The translations under genes were made by a program, and so were the position numbers. Shown here piece by piece: positions 35,374-45,224 of a DNA stretch of 64,000 nucleotides. Source of the stretch: Cytobacillus oceanisediminis (GTDB taxonomy: Bacteria > Bacillota > Bacilli > Bacillales > Cytobacillaceae). Location of the stretch: positions 310,001-374,000 of the forward strand of contig NZ_SOEE01000007.1 in the NCBI RefSeq assembly GCF_004366035.1. The letters run 5' to 3'. Under the pieces are notes generated by a model that saw nothing but the letters and a program-made list of their open reading frames with translations, searched no databases and was not told the DNA's origin. Positions within the stretch are counted from its first letter, which is position 1, and each line of letters opens with the position of its first letter.

Positions 35374-36951
35374 ATGTCCAAAAAATTTAAAGAAGAAGTT
35401 TTATCCCGCCGCACCTTTGCGATCATTTCCCACCCGGATGCCGGTAAAACGACGCTGACAGAAAAACTCCTGTTATTCGGGGGTGCCATTCGTGACGCGG
35501 GTACAGTTAAAGGGAAGAAGACAGGCAAGTATGCGACAAGCGACTGGATGGAAATTGAAAAGCAGCGCGGTATTTCTGTTACCTCCAGTGTGATGCAGTT
35601 TGAATATGATGGTGCGCGCGTTAATATTCTAGATACTCCTGGTCACCAGGATTTCAGTGAAGACACGTATCGTACGCTGACAGCAGTTGATAGTGCTGTT
35701 ATGATCATTGACTCAGCAAAAGGCATCGAAGAGCAGACACTTAAATTATTCAAGGTCTGCCGCATGAGAGGAATTCCGATTTTTACATTTATGAATAAGC
35801 TTGACCGCCAGGGAAAGGCACCACTTGAGCTCCTTGCAGAATTAGAAGAGGTCATGGGAATTGAATCATATCCAATGAACTGGCCAATCGGGATGGGGAA
35901 AGAATTCCTCGGAATTTATGATCGGTTTAATAATCGAATTGAGCAATTCAGAGTAGAGGAAGAGGACCGCTTTATTTCCCTGAATGAGGAAGGTGAAATA
36001 GAGGGCAGCCATTCCATCAAGGATTCTGGGCTATATGATCAGACGCTCGAGGAAATTATGCTGTTAAATGAAGCGGGCAATGAGTTTTCAAGAGAGAGAA
36101 TTGCAAAGGGAGAATTGACCCCTGTGTTTTTTGGAAGCGCGTTGACCAACTTTGGCGTACAGACATTCCTTGAGTCTTATCTCCAATTTGCACCGCCGCC
36201 GCAGCCGAGGGATTCTTCAGCAGGTGAAATAGATCCGCTGTCAGAAGAATTTTCTGGCTTCATATTTAAAATTCAGGCAAATATGAATCCTGCTCATCGC
36301 GACCGGATAGCATTTTTAAGAATTTGTTCAGGCCAATTTGAAAGAGGCATGGCTGTAAATATACCAAGAATCGGCAAGTCCATCAAGCTTGCGCAGTCCA
36401 CACAATTCATGGCTGATGACAGAAGTACAGTAGATACTGCAGTAAGCGGGGATATCATTGGAATCTATGACCCGGGAACTTACCAGATTGGTGATACGTT
36501 AACGGCTGGTAAAAATAATTTCCAATATGAACGTCTTCCTCAATTTACACCTGAGTTATTTGTAAAAGTAACTGCCAAAAATGTCATGAAGCAAAAACAT
36601 TTTCATAAGGGCATCCAGCAGCTGGTACAGGAAGGAGCAATCCAGCTGTTTAAAACAGTAAAAATGGAAGAATACCTTCTCGGTGCAGTAGGACAGCTGC
36701 AATTTGAAGTTTTTGAACATCGCATGAAAAATGAATATAACACAGAAGTTTATATGGAAAGGCAAGGCTCCAAAATCGCCCGCTGGGTAGAAGGCGATGA
36801 GGTCAACGAAAATCTTTCCAGCGGAAGAAGTCTCCTGGTTAAAGACCGTTATGACAAAAACGTTTTTCTATTTGAAAATGACTTTGCACTCCGATGGTTC
36901 CAGGAGAAAAATCCGGATGTTCAACTATATAATCCGATGGACTCAGAATAA
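35374..36951 (+). CDS. prfC: Peptide chain release factor 3
   Basis: The 525-residue translational GTPase has G1 [13 protein letters not shown], the switch region [11 protein letters not shown]3 [14 protein letters not shown] and G4 NKLDRQ, as in RF3. It recycles RF1/RF2 after termination. Its length equals the usual 520-530. GTGAGGAACG precedes the ATG. Single gene with a terminator behind. Not all Bacilli carry prfC, so its presence is a useful taxonomic trait. Confidence 0.95.
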   Translation: MSKKFKEEVLSRRTFAIISHPDAGKTTLTEKLLLFGGAIRDAGTVKGKKTGKYATSDWMEIEKQRGISVTSSVMQFEYDGARVNILDTPGHQDFSEDTYRTLTAVDSAVMIIDSAKGIEEQTLKLFKVCRMRGIPIFTFMNKLDRQGKAPLELLAELEEVMGIESYPMNWPIGMGKEFLGIYDRFNNRIEQFRVEEEDRFISLNEEGEIEGSHSIKDSGLYDQTLEEIMLLNEAGNEFSRERIAKGELTPVFFGSALTNFGVQTFLESYLQFAPPPQPRDSSAGEIDPLSEEFSGFIFKIQANMNPAHRDRIAFLRICSGQFERGMAVNIPRIGKSIKLAQSTQFMADDRSTVDTAVSGDIIGIYDPGTYQIGDTLTAGKNNFQYERLPQFTPELFVKVTAKNVMKQKHFHKGIQQLVQEGAIQLFKTVKMEEYLLGAVGQLQFEVFEHRMKNEYNTEVYMERQGSKIARWVEGDEVNENLSSGRSLLVKDRYDKNVFLFENDFALRWFQEKNPDVQLYNPMDSE

Positions 36952-36956
36952 TCATG

Positions 36957-36986
36957 CGGCCTCTTTTAGGGGCCGTTTCTGTTTTT
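36957..36986 (+). terminator. Terminator of prfC
   Basis: CGGCCTC pairs with GGGGCCG around TTTTA, followed by TTTCTGTTTTT. Confidence 0.8.
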
Positions 36987-37051
36987 GGTCTCTGTAAATG
37001 ATTGCCTCTTTTTTTTCTGCTTCAATTCCTGTATATTCCTCTGTCATTCTA

Positions 37052-37080
37052 TTGACATATTCATCAATTGATAATATAGT
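37052..37080 (+). promoter_or_regulatory. SigA-type promoter of the T-box/NhaC unit
   Basis: A perfect -35 TTGACA (37052-37057) is followed after 17 nt by TATAGT (37075-37080), just upstream of the T-box leader. Confidence 0.8.
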
Positions 37081-37099
37081 ATTAACACACGCGCTTTAG

Positions 37100-37355
37100 C
37101 ACTAAAAAGCGTTTAAGTTAAAAAGCAGGAAGTTCAATCTCGATAAAAATATAGACATTGTCCGCAGAAGAAAGTAGAGCAGTTGCCGTCAGCAGATAGA
37201 AACTGGATGGGTGATGAAAATCCAGGCAGCAATTGGTCGAAATACAACTGCATTGCAACAGGACATTCTCTTTAAGCGGGTAAGCGTAAATGGCTTATCA
37301 ATTAGGGTGGTACCGCGGAGCTCCTTCGTCCCTATTGGCGAGAGGGCTCTTTTTG
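37100..37355 (+). ncRNA. T-box riboswitch, probably tyrosine-specific
   Basis: The T-box sequence AGGGTGGTACCGCG is at 37304-37317, followed by the terminator (GAGCTCCTTCGTCCC to GAGAGGGCTCTTTTT). The upstream stem I has the AG-rich apical part (AGATAGAAACTGGATGGGTG). In the specifier side, GGTCGAAATACAACTGC faces GCAGTTG; TAC followed by A would specify tyrosine. ATA (Ile) is the alternative if the stem is one base shorter. Uncharged tRNA would allow read-through into the transporter gene. Confidence 0.92.
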
Positions 37356-37396
37356 TTTGCTCCCAACTTAATGGTAATTTTTAGGAGGAATACATT

Positions 37397-38794
37397 ATGC
37401 ATCAGGAACATGCAGCATTGAACTTGAAGCCGTTAGAGGCACTTATTATCACTCTATTAATCCTTGGAGGGATAAGTTATTCAATTATTTTCGCAGGGGC
37501 AGTACCTCATATTCCCGTTGTTTTCGCGATAATGGGGTTAATTGCTTACGGTTTAATAAAAAAAGTATCCATTACGCAGCTGGAAAAGGGGCTGATTGAA
37601 GGTGCCCAGTCCGGATTAGGGGCGATTTTCATTTTCTTTTTAATAGGCATGCTGATAAGCAGCTGGATGGCAAGCGGAACCATTCCTACATTTATTTACA
37701 TGGCTTTGGAAGCTGTTAATGGAAAGTTCTTTTATGCCATTGTGTTTGTGGTAGCATCAGTGATTGGCATGAGCATTGGAAGCTCGCTTACAACGGCTGC
37801 TACATTGGGGGTGGCCTTTATGGGAGTCAGCTCTGCTTTGGGTCTTTCGGATGCTATTACGGCAGGTGCAGTTATTTCCGGTGCATTTTTTGGAGATAAA
37901 ATGTCTCCGTTGTCCGATACAACTAATCTGGCATCATCGACAGTTAAGGTGGATTTATTTGAACATATAAAGACCATGGCATGGACAACGATCCCTTCGT
38001 TTATTATTTCTTTGGCAATTTTTGCTGTGCTGTCACCAGGCGAGGCAGCATCTGATTTTTCAAAAATTGCCCAGCTGAAAAAAACTCTGCTGGATGAGGG
38101 GCTTGTACATTGGTACTCCCTAATTCCATTTGTCATTTTGTCAATACTGGCCATTAAAAGAGTATCGGCTATCATCACACTTTCAGCCGGAATTTTATCG
38201 GCTTTAATCCTGGCGATCTTTGTTCAAAACAGTTTCGGTTTCGAAAAAGTGATGTCATTGCTGTTTTCAGGATATGCCTCTAAAAGTGGTTCAGAGGAAG
38301 TAGACGCACTATTATCAAGAGGCGGCATGGAAAGTATGATGTTTTCTATTTCTTTGGTATTGCTTGCACTTTCCATGGGAGGTTTATTCTTTAAGCTTGG
38401 CATTCTTCCAGCTTTACTAGAAGGCATCAAAGGAGTTTTGAATCGTGTGTCCGCTTTAGTAGCGGCAGCAGCAGGAACAGCAATCGGGATTAACTTCCTC
38501 CTTGGAGAACAATATCTGTCGATTCTCTTAACTGGGAATGCGTTCAGAGGGCCTTTTGAAAAAGCCGGGCTGCACCCGAAAAATCTTTCAAGGATTCTGG
38601 AGGATGCCGGCACCGTGGTAAACCCGTTAGTCCCGTGGAGTGTTTGCGGAGTTTTTCTAACAGGTGTACTAGGGGTGGAAACAGCAGCTTACATGCCGTT
38701 TGCGTTCTTCTGCATACTAAGTCCAGTTATTACTCTTATCTATGGATTCACTGGTTTAAAGATCGAAAAAATGGAGAAAAAAGCAGCTGTGTAA
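37397..38794 (+). CDS. NhaC-family transporter under T-box control
   Basis: A 465-residue polytopic carrier with NhaC-type features: ISGAFFGDKMSPLSDTTNLA and VPWSVCGVFLTG. The family is annotated as Na+/H+ antiporters, but members include amino- and organic-acid exchangers. T-box control is not expected for a sodium pump; it suggests transport of an amino acid, tyrosine if the specifier reading is right. A TAGGAGGA site lies 7 nt before the ATG. Single gene; its stop is inside a terminator arm. Confidence 0.88.
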   Translation: MHQEHAALNLKPLEALIITLLILGGISYSIIFAGAVPHIPVVFAIMGLIAYGLIKKVSITQLEKGLIEGAQSGLGAIFIFFLIGMLISSWMASGTIPTFIYMALEAVNGKFFYAIVFVVASVIGMSIGSSLTTAATLGVAFMGVSSALGLSDAITAGAVISGAFFGDKMSPLSDTTNLASSTVKVDLFEHIKTMAWTTIPSFIISLAIFAVLSPGEAASDFSKIAQLKKTLLDEGLVHWYSLIPFVILSILAIKRVSAIITLSAGILSALILAIFVQNSFGFEKVMSLLFSGYASKSGSEEVDALLSRGGMESMMFSISLVLLALSMGGLFFKLGILPALLEGIKGVLNRVSALVAAAAGTAIGINFLLGEQYLSILLTGNAFRGPFEKAGLHPKNLSRILEDAGTVVNPLVPWSVCGVFLTGVLGVETAAYMPFAFFCILSPVITLIYGFTGLKIEKMEKKAAV

Positions 38795-38806
38795 TGCTGC
38801 TTTTTT
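38777..38806 (+). terminator. Terminator overlapping the NhaC-type gene stop
   Basis: AAAAAAGCAGC and GCTGCTTTTTT form a perfect stem with a loop containing the TAA stop. Confidence 0.88.
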
Positions 38807-39002
38807 CTGTGGACAAAAAATCCGTAGTTGTAGAATTTTGCATGATGGAACCACTTTAAAGTCAAATAGAATGTTCTTTTTCTCCATTTAACAGCACACT
38901 GATTTCTTGCATAGTGATTGCTGCTTTAATATAGTTATAATGTGTTTAAATCAATCATTGCCTGCCGTCATATATTTATTGACTTTGAAAGGAGCAGAGT
39001 GT

Positions 39003-42000
39003 GTGCGAATAAGTGATTTTTCAATCAAAAGGCCAATCTTTACATTGGTTACAATGTTCTTAGTGCTTATTTTAGGGGTTGTCTCCCTCTTGAATATTCC
39101 ATTAAAGCTCATACCTGATCTGAATCCTCCTGTAGGAGTAGTAGTAACTTCGTATCCTGGAGCAAGTCCCGATGAAGTTGTGGAAAAAGTAACAAAGCCG
39201 CTCGAGGAAAATCTGGCAACATTGCCGGGGATTAAAACCTTAACCTCTACCTCGCAAGAGAGCGCAAATTTCATTCTGATGCAATTTTCCTGGACTACTG
39301 ATATTGATGAAATACAAAATGAGGTTATTCAAAGACTGGACCAGACACAGCTTCCTGATGAAGCCGAAAAACCGCGATTTATGAAGTTTGATCCTGCCCA
39401 GTTTCCTATCATACAATTATCCCTTAGTGCAGATGAAGAGCCTGAAGCATTAAGAAGGCTTGCAGAACAACTGAATCTGGAGCTGGCCAAGGTTGAAGGA
39501 GTAGCAAGCGTAAATCTCTCCGGAACAGCCATTAAGGAAGTAAGGGTGGAACTTGACCAGGAAAAACTAAGAGATTTCAAACTAAGCCAGGCTGATGTTG
39601 TTGATGTAATTGAATCCAATAACATTTCAATGCCGGGTGATCCGGTATTAACTGAGGGAAAAGAACTGACAACCAGGATCATTAGTTCTATTGATTCCCT
39701 TGATACGCTGAAAAAAATTACTGTAACAGTTGACCCTGCAACAGGCGATAAAGTAAGCCTTGAAGATATCTCAGAGGTTAGGCTGGCCAGCCAGGATGAT
39801 CGCACCATCACGCGCACAAACCAGTCTCCATCTGTTTTGCTAAGTGTCCTGCAGCAGTCAGACGCTAATACGGCAGAAGTTTCAAATCAATTCATACAGA
39901 AATTGGATGATCTTCTTGAGAAAGAACAGTTTGAAAATATTGAATCAGAAATTCTTTTTGACCAGGGGGATTACATAAACCTTGCAATAGGGAATATCTC
40001 CAATTCACTGATTCTTGGCGGTGCTTTTGCCATGATTGTGCTATTTTTCTTTTTGAAAAATGTTAAAAGCCCGCTTATTATTGGTATCTCTATCCCTTAC
40101 TCTGTAATTTTTACGTTTGTTTTAATGTATTTTTCAGATTTCACCTTAAATATTATGACGCTAGGCGGATTAGCGCTTGGAATTGGGATGCTGGTGGATA
40201 ATTCCATTGTAGTTATTGAAAATATTTACCGTCATTTATCAATGGGGAAAGATCCTAAAACAGCCGCCAGTGATGGAGCAAAAGAAGTAGGCGGTGCGAT
40301 TACTGCTTCAACACTAACGACTGTGGCTGTATTCCTCCCAGTAGTATTTATTACTGGAATCATCGGTGAGTTGTTTAAGGAGTTTGCCCTGACCATTTCC
40401 TTTAGCCTATTTGCATCTCTAGCTGTTGCACTGACAGTTGTGCCCATGCTGGCGAGCCGGCTGCTGAAGTCTCCAAAAGCAAACATTGAGACAAAAAGGC
40501 AGGAATCAGGCTTAATGCGTTCACTTGAAAAATCAATTAAGTGGTCTTTGCGGAATCGCGCAGTGGTAATAGCGATCACCATGCTGTTATTGGCGGCGGG
40601 AAGCTTTGGAATGACCACTGTAGGTACACAATTTCTTCCAAATACAGATGAAGGCTTCTTTACGGTGCGGATGGAGCTTGAAAATGGCACTGCACTTTCA
40701 GAAACTGAAAAGGTTATATCTGCTTTAGAGGAAGAATTAAAGGATGAAGAAGAGGTAGATACATATGTCAGCCTCATCGGAACCACACAGGAAGGGTCCT
40801 TCCGGGGCTCGAAGAATGCCAATATCGCTGAATTGTACATCAAAATGAAAGAGCTTGATCAGCGTGAAAGATCAACCTTTGAATTTGCCGATGATATCAA
40901 AAAGGATCTGGAAAATGCTGCATCAAAGGTTAATGATACGGCCGAACTCTCATTTAACATGCAATCCTCAACCGGTACAACTCCGAATACACTGACTTTC
41001 AGTGTAAAGGATACAGATCCAAATCGCTTAACAGAAAATGTAAATAAAATCTATAATGCATTAAGAGACTTAGATGATGTAACAGATTTATCGACAGACC
41101 TTATGGATACAGTTGAAGAGATTCAAATAACTGTGGACCGTGAAAAGGCACTTAAGCAAGGACTGGCTCCTGCCCAGGTAGCCATGGCAGTAAATGATGT
41201 AACACGTGGAAATCGGGCAACACAAATGATAGATGAAGAATCGAATATATATGGCGTTTTTGTTGAGTATGATCGGGAAGTCACACAGGATATAGAGAAT
41301 TTAAAAAAATTGCTTATAAAAAAGCCTGATGGGAATTATGCTGCTCTGAGTGACGTAACTAATATAGAACGCGGAGAAGGACCGGTCAATATTCAGCGCA
41401 TCAATCAGCAGGACGCTGTTCAATTTACATTAAAATACAAGTCTTCAACAAACATGGGTGCCGTGTCAAAAGAAGTGGATAAAGAAATTGCTGACCTGGA
41501 TTTGCCGGATGAAACGGAAATCGTTTTTAGCGGTGACAGGGAGTTGCTGGAATCATCCATTGATGACCTGATTCTTGCCTTTGTTCTGGCAATCATCTTT
41601 ATATATCTAGTCATGGCAGCCCAATTTGAGTCGCTGAAATATCCGTTAGTTATCATGTTTACTGTGCCTCTCATGGTGATAGGGGTGGCAATTGCTCTTA
41701 CAGCAACCCAAACACCTATTAGCTTAACAGCAATAATCGGGATTATTGTGCTGGCAGGAATTGTAGTTAATAATGCAATAGTCATTGTTGATTATATTAA
41801 CCAAAAGAAAGGACATGGCCTTAAGACCTACGATGCCATAATCATTTCGGTTAAGGACCGTGCAAGGCCAATACTTATGACAGCTTTAACAACCATACTT
41901 GGGTTAGTTCCTCTTGCCCTTGGTATAGGAGAAGGAACTGAAATTAACCAGCCTATGGGAATAGCTCTGATAGGCGGGCTGATCAGCAGTACGTTCCTGA

Positions 42001-42290
42001 CACTATTTGTGATACCTGTTGTATATAGTTTCTTTGACAGGGATACAAGGCGGTTAAATAAAATGTATGCAACACCGGATGGCCACTTAGTGCCAGCTTA
42101 CCTGCTTGAAGAAAGAGTGGATAAAGACTGGATTCACAATAAAGGTGCAGAAGACAAAAATCAACTTCAAACCTCTGAAGCCAGTTCCTACAGCAGAGAT
42201 GATATGGCAGCCATGCTGGAAGAGTTATTAAAAATTTTAAAAGAAGATAACAAGGAAAAAAAAGAACAAAACGAGGATGAAAACCCCTAA
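39003..42290 (+). CDS. swrC: RND-family efflux pump (SwrC-like)
   Basis: The 1095-residue protein has the AcrB/SwrC layout: helix 1 near the start (FTLVTMFLVLILGVVSL), two large external loops, and helix clusters with GMLVDNSIVVIENIYRH and GIVVNNAIVIVDYINQ. Gram-positive members such as B. subtilis SwrC (about 1065 residues) export surfactin and other amphiphiles using the proton gradient. I choose GTG at 39003, 8 nt after AAAGGAG; the open frame to 38907 has no site. No membrane-fusion partner gene is adjacent. Acidic C-terminal tail (KEDNKEKKEQNEDENP). Confidence 0.9.
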   Translation: MRISDFSIKRPIFTLVTMFLVLILGVVSLLNIPLKLIPDLNPPVGVVVTSYPGASPDEVVEKVTKPLEENLATLPGIKTLTSTSQESANFILMQFSWTTDIDEIQNEVIQRLDQTQLPDEAEKPRFMKFDPAQFPIIQLSLSADEEPEALRRLAEQLNLELAKVEGVASVNLSGTAIKEVRVELDQEKLRDFKLSQADVVDVIESNNISMPGDPVLTEGKELTTRIISSIDSLDTLKKITVTVDPATGDKVSLEDISEVRLASQDDRTITRTNQSPSVLLSVLQQSDANTAEVSNQFIQKLDDLLEKEQFENIESEILFDQGDYINLAIGNISNSLILGGAFAMIVLFFFLKNVKSPLIIGISIPYSVIFTFVLMYFSDFTLNIMTLGGLALGIGMLVDNSIVVIENIYRHLSMGKDPKTAASDGAKEVGGAITASTLTTVAVFLPVVFITGIIGELFKEFALTISFSLFASLAVALTVVPMLASRLLKSPKANIETKRQESGLMRSLEKSIKWSLRNRAVVIAITMLLLAAGSFGMTTVGTQFLPNTDEGFFTVRMELENGTALSETEKVISALEEELKDEEEVDTYVSLIGTTQEGSFRGSKNANIAELYIKMKELDQRERSTFEFADDIKKDLENAASKVNDTAELSFNMQSSTGTTPNTLTFSVKDTDPNRLTENVNKIYNALRDLDDVTDLSTDLMDTVEEIQITVDREKALKQGLAPAQVAMAVNDVTRGNRATQMIDEESNIYGVFVEYDREVTQDIENLKKLLIKKPDGNYAALSDVTNIERGEGPVNIQRINQQDAVQFTLKYKSSTNMGAVSKEVDKEIADLDLPDETEIVFSGDRELLESSIDDLILAFVLAIIFIYLVMAAQFESLKYPLVIMFTVPLMVIGVAIALTATQTPISLTAIIGIIVLAGIVVNNAIVIVDYINQKKGHGLKTYDAIIISVKDRARPILMTALTTILGLVPLALGIGEGTEINQPMGIALIGGLISSTFLTLFVIPVVYSFFDRDTRRLNKMYATPDGHLVPAYLLEERVDKDWIHNKGAEDKNQLQTSEASSYSRDDMAAMLEELLKILKEDNKEKKEQNEDENP

Positions 42291-42298
42291 TCCGTGCT

Positions 42299-42326
42299 GG
42301 CTCCTTCCGTAAGAAGGGGCCTTTTG
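42299..42326 (+). terminator. Terminator of the RND pump gene
   Basis: GGCTCCTTC and GAAGGGGCC pair around CGTAA, followed by TTTT. Confidence 0.8.
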
Positions 42327-42453
42327 GCATAGTGAGGTCAAAAGAGAAATAATTTTCCAATGGATTTTCAGGAAAATATCTGGAAAATTCATTGATAATT
42401 GGCTTATAAACAGAGCACAATAAAAGTATCGACTTGTAGCTGGTGGTAATGAA

Positions 42454-42930
42454 ATGAAAAAATTCAGTAAACTAGAAGCAGTTTTTTGGAGTATTGCATT
42501 GCCTGGTTTTAGCCAATTATTAATGGGGCAGCTGTGGAAGGGAACTTTATTTGTCGCGCTTGAATTCATCATTAATGTATACAGCCATTTTAATTCAGCC
42601 ATCATGCTCAGTTTCATGGGAGAAATTGATAAAGCGGTTCATGTCCTTAATTATCAGTGGCTCATGTTTTACCCATGTCTTTACATGTTTGCAATGTGGG
42701 ATGCATATCGTACGGCTATGCCGGAAAATGAAGAATTATCTTTCCTTCCCTTTGTGTTCAGTGCCTATTTTGTAACAGTAGGACTTATGTACTCAACCAA
42801 GCTGAAATTATTTGGGGTTTTTTTCGGACCGGTCTTTCTTCCTATGCTCTTTGTTATTCCGGGTGTATTCACCGGTCTATTGATCAGGTGGATCATTTTG
42901 AAATGTAGAAAGCGCCCGGTGGAAAGTTAA
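42454..42930 (+). CDS. Conserved Bacillus-type membrane protein, function unknown
   Basis: The 158-residue protein has about four hydrophobic segments: VFWSIALPGFSQLLMG, LFVALEFIINVYSHF, WLMFYPCLYMFAMWDAYRT and GVFFGPVFLPMLFVIPGVFTG. The ALPGFSQLL-GQ start resembles small TM2-type membrane proteins that sit in the bilayer. It is monocistronic, preceded by an inverted repeat AATTTTCCA/TGGAAAATT at about 42352-42389. No catalytic motif is visible. An unlabelled conserved family is likely. Confidence 0.78.
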   Translation: MKKFSKLEAVFWSIALPGFSQLLMGQLWKGTLFVALEFIINVYSHFNSAIMLSFMGEIDKAVHVLNYQWLMFYPCLYMFAMWDAYRTAMPENEELSFLPFVFSAYFVTVGLMYSTKLKLFGVFFGPVFLPMLFVIPGVFTGLLIRWIILKCRKRPVES

Positions 42931-42954
42931 GATGGCACATGATTTAATTATTGA

Positions 42955-43001
42955 AAAAAGCTTTGGCACACTAATCAATTTAGTGATTGTTAAAGCTTTT
43001 T
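42955..43001 (+). terminator. Terminator of the small membrane protein gene
   Basis: AAAAAGCTTT and AAAGCTTTTT pair, enclosing CACTAAT/ATTTAGTG, followed by a T-rich tail. Confidence 0.8.
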
Positions 43002-43029
43002 ATCTTTTTTTAAAATAATTTTTTTAATA

Positions 43030-43053
43030 ACCCCCAAAAATCTCTTTCATGAA
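43030..43053 (+). promoter_or_regulatory. Possible SigI-type promoter
   Basis: ACCCCC (43030-43035) matches the -35 element reported for SigI promoters; TGAA lies 14 nt downstream where CGAA would be expected, one mismatch. The downstream gene sits next to sigI-rsgI, which makes self-contained regulation plausible but unproven. Confidence 0.35.
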
Positions 43054-43109
43054 ACCGTACAGTTGTAATGAACAAGCGGCCGCTTAAAATAATTTTTGGG
43101 GTGAAATCA

Positions 43110-44366
43110 TTGGAATTTTTATCCAGTAAAGAAATGAATAAAATGGCAAAAAGCACACTTGCACTGGTGATTGCGGGAACATTCACATTTTCAGCCGCAA
43201 CAGCCTTTGCAAGTGAGAACAAGGAAGATGAAGAATTTGAAACAGTTGAACTAAAAAATGATCCTTCAGCTGAAGCAACAGCTGAAACAAATAAAGATAC
43301 AGCAGAATCCATTGAAAATGCTAAAGAAAAGCTTGATAAAATTGAATCAGAAGCCCCATCTCTGTTGCCTGGAAGCTTCTTCTACTTTGCAAAGCTTGCA
43401 TTGGAAAAAGTGAAGCTTGCTCTAACTTTTGATGACATTAAAGAAGCAAAACTGCTTGCCGGCTATGCTGCAGAGCGTATGGCTGAAGCAGAAGCACTTT
43501 TTGCTGAAGGAAAGGAAGAGGAAGCTTTAGAAGCAATAGAAAAAGCACTGGAACAAATGGAAAACGCTGAAACCATCGTTGAGGAAGCGAATGAAGACCC
43601 AGGAAAATCAAAATCAGGTGATGAGGACAACGGTAATCTAATTAGTGAAGACGAATCAGCTGAAGAGGGTGCTCCTGATGAAGACGCTGCAGACGGTGAA
43701 GATTCTTCTGATAATGATAGCGCTGACAAGGAAACTGAAGATGAAGTAAAAGAAATCCTTGCACAGAATATCATTGCCCTCCAGGCAAATCTTGCTAAGT
43801 TTTCAGAAAGATTCGATGAAAACCATCCTGCAGTTTTAGCGATGCAAAAGAACATTGCTAAGTTCACTGAAAAATGGTCTGAACAATTGATAGATGAAAA
43901 AGAATATACTGAAATTGACCAGGCTGGGCAATCTGAAGAAAAGGCGCCTGCTCCGATTAAATCTGAAGACCCTGAAGCAGCAGGAGATCCGGCGAAAGAG
44001 ATTGATGAATCAGCTTCTGAAGAGCAAACTGTGTCACCTGAAAATCCCGTGAAGGTGTCTAAAGAGGCAAAAGATGCAGCTAAAGCTGAGAAGAAAAAAG
44101 CACATGAAGAGGCAAAGGTTTTAGAGGCTCAAAAGAGAGCAGAAGCAAAGGCGGCACGTGAAGAAGCTAAAAAAGCAGAAAAGGAAGCACGCGAGGCAGC
44201 TAAACAAGCTGAAAAAGCAGCACGTGAGGCAGCCAGGAAAGAAGCAAAAGAACAGCAGGTAAAGAAAGTTCAAGAAAAGCAGGCAGAGGCAATGAGCCAT
44301 GCCGGCAAAGGAAAAGAGAAAGCTGAAGAAGTAAAAGGTCAAGGAAAAGAGAATAAAGGCAACTGA
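43110..44366 (+). CDS. Secreted DUF5667-type protein with Ala/Glu/Lys-rich tail
   Basis: The 418-residue protein has a signal peptide (STLALVIAGTFTFSAATAFA), a DUF5667-type core with LLPGSFFYFAKLALEKVKLA and LAGYAAERMAEAEALFAEGK, an acidic linker, and a C-terminal coiled-coil tract of KKAEKEAREAAKQAEKAARE repeats. The tail could bind wall polymers. TTG at 43110, 6 nt after GGGGTG, is the likely start; ATG at 43134 is an alternative. It lies directly ahead of sigI-rsgI in the same direction, so it may be a SigI-controlled wall or surface protein. The biochemical role is unknown. Confidence 0.75.
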   Translation: MEFLSSKEMNKMAKSTLALVIAGTFTFSAATAFASENKEDEEFETVELKNDPSAEATAETNKDTAESIENAKEKLDKIESEAPSLLPGSFFYFAKLALEKVKLALTFDDIKEAKLLAGYAAERMAEAEALFAEGKEEEALEAIEKALEQMENAETIVEEANEDPGKSKSGDEDNGNLISEDESAEEGAPDEDAADGEDSSDNDSADKETEDEVKEILAQNIIALQANLAKFSERFDENHPAVLAMQKNIAKFTEKWSEQLIDEKEYTEIDQAGQSEEKAPAPIKSEDPEAAGDPAKEIDESASEEQTVSPENPVKVSKEAKDAAKAEKKKAHEEAKVLEAQKRAEAKAAREEAKKAEKEAREAAKQAEKAAREAARKEAKEQQVKKVQEKQAEAMSHAGKGKEKAEEVKGQGKENKGN

Positions 44367-44480
44367 TTTAAGATGGAAAAGAAAGCGCCTCGAGGCTTAC
44401 ATTTCCTTTGCCAATACCACCCTAAAAAAAATAACCTGGACACCGTATGATATAATGTGTTTTGAAAAGAGGTGGGGCAA

Positions 44481-45224
44481 TTGCTAAGTTTATTGTTTTT
44501 GGCAAAGAAGCGTAAAAGAACGCTCGAAGAAACGGTAGAGTTAATACAGCAGGGAGATACAGCATTAAATAATGAGCTAATAGAGTCATATAAGCCGTTT
44601 ATTGCTAAAACAGTATCATCAGTCTGCAAAAGATACATACATGAATCAGATGATGAATTCAGCATTGGTCTCATCGCTTTTAATGAAGCCATTGAAAAGT
44701 ATAGTCCTGATAAAGGGAGTTCATTGATCAGTTTTTCGGAAGTGCTGATCAAAAGACGGGTTATTGATTATATCCGCAAGCAATCCAAATTTCAGAATCT
44801 TAGTTTTAATGGAGGCTCTAATCTGGAAGATGATGATACGGGTTCTGCGATTGAAGACGAATTGTCCATAGAAGACTTCAGGAAAAAAACGGATGAAGAA
44901 CTGAGAAAAGAAGAAATTCTCCAGTTTACACAGATTCTGCAGGAATTCGACCTTACCTTCAGCGATCTGATCGAGCAGTCTCCAAAACATGCTGATGCAC
45001 GAAAAAATGCGATGACAGTAGCCAAGATTCTGGTTGAAAATGATGAACTCAAAAAAATACTTTATGATAAAAAAAAGCTGCCGATAAAGCAGCTGGAGAG
45101 CTATGTATCCTTAAGCAGGAAAACAATAGAGAGAAACAGGAAATATATAATTGCCATATCACTGATATTAACTGGTGATTATATCTTTCTAAAGGATTAT
45201 ATCAAAGGGGTGTTGGAAACGTGA
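44481..45224 (+). CDS. sigI: RNA polymerase sigma factor SigI
   Basis: The 247-residue protein matches SigI in length and in SYKPFIAKTVSSVCKRYIHE, DEFSIGLIAFNEAIEKYSP and LIKRRVIDYIRKQ, with a C-terminal DNA-binding part (ESYVSLSRKTIERNRKYIIA). SigI controls wall-related genes under heat and envelope stress. TTG at 44481 is preceded by AGAGGTGGGG with good spacing; the GTG at 44472 overlaps that site. rsgI overlaps by 4 nt (GTGA). Confidence 0.93.
   Translation: MLSLLFLAKKRKRTLEETVELIQQGDTALNNELIESYKPFIAKTVSSVCKRYIHESDDEFSIGLIAFNEAIEKYSPDKGSSLISFSEVLIKRRVIDYIRKQSKFQNLSFNGGSNLEDDDTGSAIEDELSIEDFRKKTDEELRKEEILQFTQILQEFDLTFSDLIEQSPKHADARKNAMTVAKILVENDELKKILYDKKKLPIKQLESYVSLSRKTIERNRKYIIAISLILTGDYIFLKDYIKGVLET

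Noticed and set aside
43463..43867. Ser/Ala-rich reverse frame antisense to the DUF5667-type gene
   Set aside because: The pattern is the complement of Glu/Ala codons in a low-complexity gene.
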